From contig OY760067.1 of assembly GCA_963662985.1 (NCBI GenBank), forward strand, positions 1,426,001 to 1,490,000: a stretch of 64,000 bases of DNA, in the 5' to 3' direction. Shown here in pieces: positions 33,531 to 40,821 of the stretch. A model generated the notes under the pieces. The model did not search any database and had not been told where the DNA came from. It was given only the letters and a program-made list of their open reading frames with translations. How positions within the stretch are numbered: position 1 is the stretch's first letter; every line of letters begins with the position of its first letter. A program made the position numbers and the translations under genes. The stretch is from G963662985 sp963662985. Lineage in GTDB: Bacteria > Chloroflexota > Anaerolineae > Anaerolineales > UBA11579.

Positions 33531-34247
33531 ATGACCGAAACAAAAACCTATCCGCCCCTCAACGCCATCCCCACCCATGTGGGGATGATTATGGACGGCA
33601 ACGGACGCTGGGCCAAATCACGCGGTCTTCCTCGCCTTGCCGGCCACCGCGCTGGCACAGAAAACATCCGCGAGATTGTCAAAGCCAGCGTAGATTTTGG
33701 CGTGCAAGTCATCACCCTCTATGCCTTCTCCACCGAAAACTGGGGTCGCCCCGAGCAAGAGGTCAGCGGACTCATGGGCATCTTCAGCGAAGTCTTTGAA
33801 AAAGAACTCGCCGAACTGCACAAACAAAATGTAAAAGTTGTTCACATCGGGCGCAAACAAGGCATCCCCAAAAACATCCTCGAAAAAATCGAGCGTGGCG
33901 AACAAGTCACCAAAGACAACACCGCCCTCACCTTGTGCCTTGCCTTCAACTACGGTGGCCGAGACGAAATCCGTTACGCCATCCAAAACATCGTCCAACA
34001 AGGCATCCCTGCTGAAGAAATCACCGATGATCTCATCAGCGCCCACATGTTCACCCAAGGCATCCCCGATCCAGACCTCATCATCCGCACCTCGGGCGAA
34101 CAACGCACCAGCAACTTCCTCGTCTGGCAATCGGTCTATGCCGAATGGGTATTCCCCCAAGTCTATTGGCCCGATTTTGATCGAGATGAATATTATCAAG
34201 CCCTTCAAAGCTACGCAGATCGCAACCGTCGCTTTGGCAAATTATAG
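33531..34247 (+). CDS. uppS: Isoprenyl (undecaprenyl-type) diphosphate synthase
   Basis: cis-Prenyltransferase making the lipid carrier for cell-wall and surface-glycan synthesis. The first conserved region HVGMIMDGNGRWAKSRGLPRLAGHRAGT carries the catalytic Asp, and TLYAFSTENWGRP and RTSGEQRTSNFLVWQSVYAEW are the other signatures. 238 residues is normal. The ATG at 33531 follows the frr stop by 7 bp, and cdsA begins 10 bp after its stop, so the three are one operon. Carrier lipid chain length cannot be read from sequence. Confidence 0.95.
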   Translation: MTETKTYPPLNAIPTHVGMIMDGNGRWAKSRGLPRLAGHRAGTENIREIVKASVDFGVQVITLYAFSTENWGRPEQEVSGLMGIFSEVFEKELAELHKQNVKVVHIGRKQGIPKNILEKIERGEQVTKDNTALTLCLAFNYGGRDEIRYAIQNIVQQGIPAEEITDDLISAHMFTQGIPDPDLIIRTSGEQRTSNFLVWQSVYAEWVFPQVYWPDFDRDEYYQALQSYADRNRRFGKL

Positions 34248-34257
34248 GAGAAATGTA

Positions 34258-35079
34258 GTGAAAGATCGCATCGGCGTTATCCTCATCCTCTTACCCATCG
34301 GCATAGCCGCCATCATTTTAGGTGGAGTCTGGTTTATGCTTCTCGTTGGCCTGCTTCTTTCCATTGCGGTCTTCGAATTTTCCCGTCTTTTTAACAAACA
34401 AGGAGTTCGTTCTGCCCTTGTCTGGTCGCTCATCGCCACTGTCGCCATTGTCGTTATTCGACAATTCTTTGGCTTTCAATATGATCAATACCTCCTCCCT
34501 GTCCTCATCCTAGGCGCCATGACCCTCCATCTCAGCTTCTTCGAAAAAGGTGTCAACAACAGCGCCACCAGCCTCGGCATCACCCTCACCTCCATTTTCT
34601 ATATCGCCTATCTTGGCTCATTTATGATTGCTCTTCGCAACCTTGATAATGGCATGTGGTGGTTTTTGCTCTCCTTGCCCAGTGGTTGGTTTGCAGATTC
34701 CGGCGCCTACGAAATTGGCACCCGATGGGGCAAACATAAAATGGCCCCACTCCTCAGTCCCAAAAAATCTTGGGAAGGCTACTTCGGTGGTGTCGCTACC
34801 AGCATTCTTGGCATCTGCCTGCTTGTTTTCATCTTCCAAAAGCTAGGCATGCCCGCCGATCTCATCACCTACCCCCAAGCCATCATTCTCGGTGTACTCA
34901 TGGGTTTCTTGCCCACCTTGGGCGATCTCGGTGCCAGCATGGTCAAACGCCAAGCCCACGAAAAAGACTCCGGCACCCTCCTCAAAGGCCACGGTGGTGT
35001 CTTTGACCGCATTGATTCCTGGCTGTGGATGGGCTTTATCGGCTATGTCTTTGTTACCCTCTTAGAATTATTCAAATAA
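34258..35079 (+). CDS. cdsA: Phosphatidate cytidylyltransferase
   Basis: Makes CDP-diacylglycerol from CTP and phosphatidate, the branch point of phospholipid synthesis. About seven hydrophobic segments are seen, and the C-terminal signature (GDLGASMVKRQAHEKDSG, then LLKGHGGVFDRIDSW) is complete. I chose GTG 34258 because AGGAG lies 7 bp upstream; this gives 273 residues. It is last in frr-uppS-cdsA and ends in a terminator. Confidence 0.95.
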   Translation: MKDRIGVILILLPIGIAAIILGGVWFMLLVGLLLSIAVFEFSRLFNKQGVRSALVWSLIATVAIVVIRQFFGFQYDQYLLPVLILGAMTLHLSFFEKGVNNSATSLGITLTSIFYIAYLGSFMIALRNLDNGMWWFLLSLPSGWFADSGAYEIGTRWGKHKMAPLLSPKKSWEGYFGGVATSILGICLLVFIFQKLGMPADLITYPQAIILGVLMGFLPTLGDLGASMVKRQAHEKDSGTLLKGHGGVFDRIDSWLWMGFIGYVFVTLLELFK

Positions 35080-35089
35080 ATATAAAAAA

Positions 35090-35114
35090 AAGGATTCGTA
35101 AGAATCCTTTTTTT
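35090..35114 (+). terminator. Terminator after cdsA
   Basis: Stem AAGGATTC/GAATCCTT with a 4-nt loop, A-tract before and seven Ts after. Confidence 0.85.
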
Positions 35115-35237
35115 ATTCATGGCTCTCAAATCAAACAAACCTAACAAATGTTTAATATTAATAAGTTGTAAATTCAATTTTTTTATATAAAACTATAATA
35201 GAAATTAACCAACTCGCAAAAAATTTAAGGAGTTTTT

Positions 35238-35987
35238 ATGAAAAAAATAGTATTTGCATTTATGATTTTACTTTTGGTCATTCCCATGATCTTTGGTTCA
35301 GTTTTTGCCCAAGATCCCACTGAAGAACCTACCCAAGAACCCATTGTTGAGGGAACCCCACAAGCACCAGCCAATGAAATTGATCTTGACGCCTTAGCAA
35401 CTGCCCTCGGCATCACACCTGAAGAACTTCAAGCACGCATCGCCATGGGCGCAGAACTTTCTGCCCTTTATGAAGAAGCTGGCCTTTCCGTTCCATATTT
35501 CCAAGTTTCCCATGCTGCCTTAGCAGAAGTGCTTGGCATCACCCTTGAAGAATTAGAAGCCCGTTTAGATGCAGGTGAAACCCTTGCGGATTTACATGTT
35601 GAAGCAGGCTTTAGTCTTTTTACCTTTGAATTGCAAAACAACCTTGGCAAATCAAATCTCGCCACTGCCTTAGGCATTACAGTAGAAGAATTGAACCAAC
35701 GTCTGGATGATGGCGAAAAAATGCTAGATCTACGTATAGAAGCAGGTTTCCATCCCGAACAAAGCAATGCTCGTGGTCTAAAATTTGTTGCAGATGAATT
35801 AGGTCTCACAACTGAACAATTAGAAGACCAAATGTCAGAATATTTTGATGATTTCTATGATGGCACTGGTGTTGAAGAACCAACGCTCAAAACAAATAAC
35901 GGCAATGGCAACGACAAAGAAAAAACAAATAATGGCCAAGGCAATGATAAAGAAAAAACCAACAATGCCGGTGGCAAAAAGAAATAA
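35238..35987 (+). CDS. Secreted LGIT-repeat protein 1
   Basis: 249-residue exported protein with a signal peptide (MKKIVFAFMILLLVIPMIFGSVFAQ, cut after Ala24 or so). A Glu/Pro/Thr linker leads to three copies of a roughly 45-residue unit: ALGITPEELQARI...ALYEEAGLSVP, LGITLEELEARLDAGETLADLHVEAGF, and LGITVEELNQRLDDGEKMLDLRIEAGF. A fourth partial unit follows, then a low-complexity tail of NGNGNDKEKTNN repeats. I do not recognise the family. AAGGAG precedes the ATG. A related secreted protein and a two-component system follow. Confidence 0.82.
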   Translation: MKKIVFAFMILLLVIPMIFGSVFAQDPTEEPTQEPIVEGTPQAPANEIDLDALATALGITPEELQARIAMGAELSALYEEAGLSVPYFQVSHAALAEVLGITLEELEARLDAGETLADLHVEAGFSLFTFELQNNLGKSNLATALGITVEELNQRLDDGEKMLDLRIEAGFHPEQSNARGLKFVADELGLTTEQLEDQMSEYFDDFYDGTGVEEPTLKTNNGNGNDKEKTNNGQGNDKEKTNNAGGKKK

Positions 35988-36008
35988 ATAAGTAATAAAA
36001 TAAAAAAC

Positions 36009-36034
36009 AAAAGCACTCGAAAGAGTGCTTTTTT
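36009..36034 (+). terminator. Terminator after LGIT-repeat protein 1
   Basis: Stem AAGCACTC/GAGTGCTT closed by a GAAA tetraloop, followed by six Ts. Confidence 0.85.
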
Positions 36035-36152
36035 CATATATAGACAAATAATCTCTTGACTGCAAACAAATAATTTCTTAATAACTTTTTTCTATAATCA
36101 ATTCAGATTATTCAATTAGGTTAGTAGAATCAATTAGAAAAAAGGAGCCAAA

Positions 36153-36932
36153 ATGAATACAAAAAGAATCATCATAACATTAATGGTAATACTATTGCTT
36201 GCAACAATGGCAATTCCTACATTTGCACAAGGCGGCAATCCTCCTCGCAAAAATCAATATCAAGATCAACTATTAATAGATGCCTTAGGCATAACTGTTG
36301 ATGAATTGCATGATCGTCTTGATGCAGGTGAAAACATCGAAGATCTTTACGCACAAGCTGGTTTAGAAATGCCTACCTTCCGTGAAGTGATGATCGCTCG
36401 TGGTCGTTCAGGGTTTGTACAACTCGCAGATGCACTTGGTATCACCGTAGACGAACTTGAAGCACGAATCGATGCTGGAGAATTAATGGCAGATCTTTAT
36501 GCAGAAGCCGGTTTAGAAATGCCCGCAGCATATTCAGAATTAGGCGAATTGCTTTCTGCCTTAGACATCACTGCTGATGAATTACGTGATTTACTTCAAA
36601 ATGGTGCAACCATCCAAGAACTATATGAACAAGCTGGCATTGATCTCCCTATCCTTTTCAGAAATTCTCCTTATGCAGACCTCGCAGAAGCGCTTGGCAT
36701 AACTACACAAGAACTTAATGATCGCATCACAGAGTTCTATCAAGGTCTATATGATGAAGCAGGGTTAGAAATGCCAGATACTTTTGGAAATGGTGTTTTT
36801 GGTCGCCCAGATGGAGATTTTTCCCCAAATATGCCAATGAATAATGGCGTAGCACCACAAGGTGGTGGTCAAATGGGAGGTGGTAGAGGACCAAATAATT
36901 CAACCACTTCCACCGAAACAGTTGAAGAATAA
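36153..36932 (+). CDS. Secreted LGIT-repeat protein 2
   Basis: 259-residue paralogue of the previous gene, with a signal peptide ending near TFAQ and four repeat units: LGITVDELHDRLDAGENIEDLYAQAG, LGITVDELEARIDAGELMADLYAEAG, a divergent LDITADELRDLLQNG unit and LGITTQELNDRITEF. EAGLEMP appears after three of the units, so this gene seems more regular than copy 1. The tail is Gly/Pro/Asn-rich with GGGQMGGGRG. AAAGGAGCC precedes the ATG. A strong terminator separates it from the response regulator, yet gene order suggests a link. Confidence 0.82.
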   Translation: MNTKRIIITLMVILLLATMAIPTFAQGGNPPRKNQYQDQLLIDALGITVDELHDRLDAGENIEDLYAQAGLEMPTFREVMIARGRSGFVQLADALGITVDELEARIDAGELMADLYAEAGLEMPAAYSELGELLSALDITADELRDLLQNGATIQELYEQAGIDLPILFRNSPYADLAEALGITTQELNDRITEFYQGLYDEAGLEMPDTFGNGVFGRPDGDFSPNMPMNNGVAPQGGGQMGGGRGPNNSTTSTETVEE

Positions 36933-36964
36933 TATTCTCTCCCTATAGAACGTTATTTAATTAA

Positions 36965-37003
36965 GTAGCACCTTCACATGAAGGTGCTACCGTTCGGTTT
37001 TTT
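36965..37003 (+). terminator. Terminator after LGIT-repeat protein 2
   Basis: Perfect 12-bp stem GTAGCACCTTCA/TGAAGGTGCTAC with a CA loop, then CGTTCGG and a run of six Ts a few bases later. Confidence 0.75.
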
Positions 37004-37064
37004 GATTTTAGATTTTGTAAAAATTTGATATGATTAATAAAAAAGTTAGTAGGTCGGTATACAT

Positions 37065-37754
37065 ATGGCGAAAATTCTGATTGTTGAAGATGAAAAACAA
37101 ATTGCCCAAGGTGTCAAACGTTATCTTGAAAACGAAGGCTACCAAGTTTTTATGGCACATGATGGCATTACAGGTTTGGATATGGCATTTGAAATTATTC
37201 CAGATTTGATGATCCTCGATTTGATGCTCCCCGGCAAAAATGGATACGATGTTTGCAAAGAAGTTCAACGAGAAATGGATATTCCCATCATCATGCTCAC
37301 CGCCCGAGCGGATGAAATGGATATGGTACTTGGCTTAGAAATGGGTGCAGATGACTATATCACCAAACCATTTAGCCCAAGAGAATTGGTAGCCCGTGTA
37401 CACGCCACCTTACGCCGCATGGATAAAAGCAAATCTAAAGGGAATATTGATCAAGAAGTTCAATTTGGTGAATTTACTTATATCAGTAATAATCATATGT
37501 TATTAAATAAAGATGGAGAAGAAATCCCCCTCACCCCCATTGAAAATGCCATCTTAGAATATTTTATTCTCAATAAAAATCTTGCCCTTAGCCGCAATCA
37601 AATTCTTGATGGGGCTGGGTTGGGCGCTTTTGAAGGTGTTCAACGTACAATTGACGTTCATGTTTATAACCTTCGCCAGAAAATTGAAAAGAACCCAACT
37701 GAACCTGAATTCATCAAAACAGTTTACGGTGTTGGCTACCGTTTTACAATATAA
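37065..37754 (+). CDS. OmpR-family response regulator
   Basis: 229-residue two-component regulator. The receiver domain has the acidic pocket in VEDEKQ, the phospho-Asp in LMILDLMLPG (about Asp53) and Lys in YITKPFSPREL. The C-terminal winged helix has ILEYFILNKNLALSRNQIL and RTIDVHVYNLRQKIE, giving DNA binding. The start lacks a good ribosome site. The cognate kinase begins 16 bp after its stop. Its targets are unknown; the two adjacent secreted-protein genes are candidates. Confidence 0.93.
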   Translation: MAKILIVEDEKQIAQGVKRYLENEGYQVFMAHDGITGLDMAFEIIPDLMILDLMLPGKNGYDVCKEVQREMDIPIIMLTARADEMDMVLGLEMGADDYITKPFSPRELVARVHATLRRMDKSKSKGNIDQEVQFGEFTYISNNHMLLNKDGEEIPLTPIENAILEYFILNKNLALSRNQILDGAGLGAFEGVQRTIDVHVYNLRQKIEKNPTEPEFIKTVYGVGYRFTI

Positions 37755-37770
37755 AAAGAAAGTACAATAA

Positions 37771-39405
37771 ATGAAATCAACCCTAACTCAAAAAATTATT
37801 CTCCGCATCATTCTCATCGTTTTGCTCTCGATGGTTTTATTTACTGTGTTAGGGAATCGTATCATTAGCGGTCGTTTTGAAGAATTTTCTTTTACCCTTG
37901 GGAAAAGATATGCTCAACAAATTGCTACCCAATTATCAATTGAATATGAGGATTACCAAAATTGGGATCAAGCATTAACAATTATGGATTCTCTCAATCC
38001 AATAAATGAATTTGAAAACGGTAATCCAAATGAAGATGGCGCCGGACCAATAAACTCTGGCTTGGGTCAAGGCCAAGGACTAGGTCTTGGTCAAGGTCTT
38101 GGACAAGGTCAAGGGCAAGGAAACAACCCTATCCCTACCGAACCCTCTTTTGAGGATTTTCCTGGCACCCCTACTCCTACAACAATTAGTGGAACGTTTC
38201 GTTCAATCATCGATTTATTAACCAATAATAATGACAATGAAATTACTGAAACACCACAAGACATTCATATCCCTCAACGAGGAAATATTCAAAACATCAA
38301 TAGAGAAACGATCATTGTATTTGATCAAGATAAAAAAATGATCTTTGTCGCGGATACAAACCAGCTCCTCACTGATATTAATCCTTATGATTATGAGAAT
38401 GAATGGATTCCAGTGAATTTTGAAAATCAGGTTGTTGGTTACGTAATGGTTGGCTCTACATCGGGAATCTTGCCCATTGCCCAAAAAGTACTTCTTAATC
38501 AAATCACATTTTTAATCATTCTCATGGGGCTCTTTATAGGCTCATTTATTATCCTGATTACATATTTACAGATGAAGCGCATTATCCGCCCGCTAAAAGA
38601 ACTTTCAGAATCTTCAGCAGCCATTGCCCAAGGCAACCTCGAACAACATATTGAAATTAACTCCACCGATGAGATTGGAGACCTCGCGTATTCATTTAAT
38701 CAAATGGCTGCCGACCTAAAAGAACAACAATTGTTGCGAAAAAGAACCACAGCAGATATAGCCCACGAACTTCGTACACCTTTGACAGTTATGCAGATAG
38801 ATCTTGAAAGTATCGAAGATGGCATTCTTAAACCAGACCTGGATGTCATCCAACGCCTTCAATATCAAGTCTCTCACCTTGGGAACATGGTCAATGATTT
38901 ACGCATTCTTTCTCTTTCGGATGCGGGTGAATTAGTCTTAGAAAAAGAGATCTTAGATATGGTGCCATTTATGGATGGGTTTATAGAGCGAATGCGTTCA
39001 TTAGGTACTGAGAAAAACATACAATTTGTAAAAGATTTTAAAACCCAACAAGCCTTGGCTATTTTTGATGCCAAACGCATTACCCAAGTATTTACCAACC
39101 TTCTCCATAATGCCTTGCGTCATTCACCCAACAATAGCCAGATCACATTTGGGCTTGAAAAGCAAAAAGAAAAAGTTTTGATCTCAATTTCAGATCAAGG
39201 CGAAGGTATACCCGCTGATAAATTAGAGGTGATTTTTAATCGTTTCTATCGTTTAGAAGAAGCGCGTTCCCGTGATACAGGTGGATCAGGGCTTGGGCTT
39301 GCCATCTGCAAAAACTTAATTGAGGAACATGGTGGCAGAATTTGGGCAAAGAGTGAAATAGGGAAAGGAACAACATTTTATATAGAACTTCCGATTCATT
39401 CTTAA
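37771..39405 (+). CDS. Sensor histidine kinase with Gly/Gln-rich extracytoplasmic region
   Basis: 544-residue membrane kinase. A first helix (about 9-30), an extracytoplasmic sensor of about 215 residues, a second helix (about 245-268), HAMP (about 270-325), the HisKA phosphohistidine in DIAHELRTPL (His332) and an HATPase with DQGEGIPADK and GGSGLGLAICKNLI are all present. The sensor holds an odd low-complexity stretch at about residues 93-118 of GQG and GLG steps followed by a Pro/Thr linker, like the tails of the secreted LGIT-repeat proteins upstream. The ligand is unknown. Confidence 0.92.
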   Translation: MKSTLTQKIILRIILIVLLSMVLFTVLGNRIISGRFEEFSFTLGKRYAQQIATQLSIEYEDYQNWDQALTIMDSLNPINEFENGNPNEDGAGPINSGLGQGQGLGLGQGLGQGQGQGNNPIPTEPSFEDFPGTPTPTTISGTFRSIIDLLTNNNDNEITETPQDIHIPQRGNIQNINRETIIVFDQDKKMIFVADTNQLLTDINPYDYENEWIPVNFENQVVGYVMVGSTSGILPIAQKVLLNQITFLIILMGLFIGSFIILITYLQMKRIIRPLKELSESSAAIAQGNLEQHIEINSTDEIGDLAYSFNQMAADLKEQQLLRKRTTADIAHELRTPLTVMQIDLESIEDGILKPDLDVIQRLQYQVSHLGNMVNDLRILSLSDAGELVLEKEILDMVPFMDGFIERMRSLGTEKNIQFVKDFKTQQALAIFDAKRITQVFTNLLHNALRHSPNNSQITFGLEKQKEKVLISISDQGEGIPADKLEVIFNRFYRLEEARSRDTGGSGLGLAICKNLIEEHGGRIWAKSEIGKGTTFYIELPIHS

Positions 39406-39426
39406 CAATCCCTAAATCCTCACTTA

Positions 39427-39455
39427 TTGACGCTCTCCTTAATTCAAGCTATCAT
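39427..39455 (+). promoter_or_regulatory. yvcK-like gene promoter
   Basis: TTGACG, 17-bp spacer, TATCAT at 39450-39455. The predicted start site lies at about 39462-39464, on the ATG at 39464, implying a leaderless mRNA. Confidence 0.7.
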
Positions 39456-39463
39456 AGATGCAC

Positions 39464-40792
39464 ATGGATAAAGATCAGATAATCGAATTTTTCAAAGAAA
39501 CTCTTCAAAATTTATTGCGATGGTTCAAACCAGGGTTGCATGTTAAACGTTGGTTAGCGCTCATTCTCTTGGGTACAACCTTCTTGGGCGCTGGTGTTGC
39601 CTATTGGTTATTAGATTTTTACAGAACAACGCCCAATAACTGGGCTATTTCTTTGCTCAAAGTGATTTCTCTTTCATTCTTACCACGTATCATACGTGTT
39701 TTGATATTTTTAGCCATTGGGTTTGGGCTCATTATCGCAGGCATCTATGGACTTAATCGATCCCTGCTCAGTCCCTATACAACATCTTCAGGTTCTGTCG
39801 TCGGCAAATTAGAATCCTTCCGTCTCAAAGAACGTGGTCCTCGCATTGTGGTCATTGGCGGGGGACATGGCCTCTCCAACATCCTCAGTGGGCTTAAAAA
39901 ATATTCCTCCAATATCACCGCTGTCGTCACCGTTGCCGATGATGGTGGTTCCTCAGGCAAATTACGAGAAAGTCTTGGCATTCTTCCCCCTGGCGACATT
40001 CGCAACTGCCTCGCTGCCTTGTCAGATGATGAAGGTCTCGTGCGCGAACTTTTCCAATACCGTTTTTCAAACGAGGATGAAAGCCTCAAAGGCCACAGCT
40101 TCGGCAACTTGTTTCTCAGTGCCCTCACCCAAATCACAGGCTCATTTGAAAAAGCAGTTGACGAGTCAGCCCGCGTCTTGTCTGTGAATGGTCAAGTCCT
40201 CCCCGCTTCTCTCACCGATATCCAACTCATAGCAGATAAAGAACTGCCCGGCTGGCGTAGAGAAGTTCGTATTCGTGGAGAAAGCATCATCCCTAAAATG
40301 AGTGGCAACGTCAAACGTGTATGGCTAGAGCCCAACAACCCGCCAGCTCATCCCAAAGTTATCCAAGCTATCCTCACTGCCGATCTGATTGTCATCGGCC
40401 CCGGCAGCCTCTATACCAGCATTCTTCCTAACTTACTCATTCAAGATATCACCGCGGCCATCAAAGTCAGCAATGCCCTCAAGCTCTATGTTTGCAACCT
40501 CGTCACACAAGCAGGGGAGACAGATAATTATTCCGTAGAAGATCATATCAAAGCCATTGAAGATCATTCTTCCAAACGTTTATTCAATCTCACCATTTGT
40601 AATAATAATTACGATGGTGATATTCCTCAAAATTTGTCATGGGTCAAACGCAATGGACAATTAGATGGCCGTTATGATTTTTATGAAACCAATCTCAATC
40701 ACCCCAACTTCCCCGGTCAGCATGATCCCAACAAAACAGCCAAGGCTATCATGGATCTTTACCAAGAGCGTACAGGTCCTTTAATTCTATAA
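39464..40792 (+). CDS. YvcK/CofD-like protein (gluconeogenesis factor family)
   Basis: YvcK-family protein that in Firmicutes binds UDP-sugars and affects cell shape and carbon-source use. The CofD-like fold is seen from IVVIGGGHGLSNILSGLKKYSS, VTVADDGGSSGKLRESLGILPPGDIRNCL, GHSFGNLFLSAL and TADLIVIGPGSLYTSILPNLL. The first about 100 residues add two membrane helices (about 25-50 and 68-95), as in the longer YvcK forms. No ribosome site is seen; I chose ATG 39464 over 39458 on promoter spacing. The function in this phylum is unproven. Confidence 0.86.
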   Translation: MDKDQIIEFFKETLQNLLRWFKPGLHVKRWLALILLGTTFLGAGVAYWLLDFYRTTPNNWAISLLKVISLSFLPRIIRVLIFLAIGFGLIIAGIYGLNRSLLSPYTTSSGSVVGKLESFRLKERGPRIVVIGGGHGLSNILSGLKKYSSNITAVVTVADDGGSSGKLRESLGILPPGDIRNCLAALSDDEGLVRELFQYRFSNEDESLKGHSFGNLFLSALTQITGSFEKAVDESARVLSVNGQVLPASLTDIQLIADKELPGWRREVRIRGESIIPKMSGNVKRVWLEPNNPPAHPKVIQAILTADLIVIGPGSLYTSILPNLLIQDITAAIKVSNALKLYVCNLVTQAGETDNYSVEDHIKAIEDHSSKRLFNLTICNNNYDGDIPQNLSWVKRNGQLDGRYDFYETNLNHPNFPGQHDPNKTAKAIMDLYQERTGPLIL

Positions 40793-40821
40793 ATCAAAAT
40801 TCCGAACAAATGGAGCAATAA

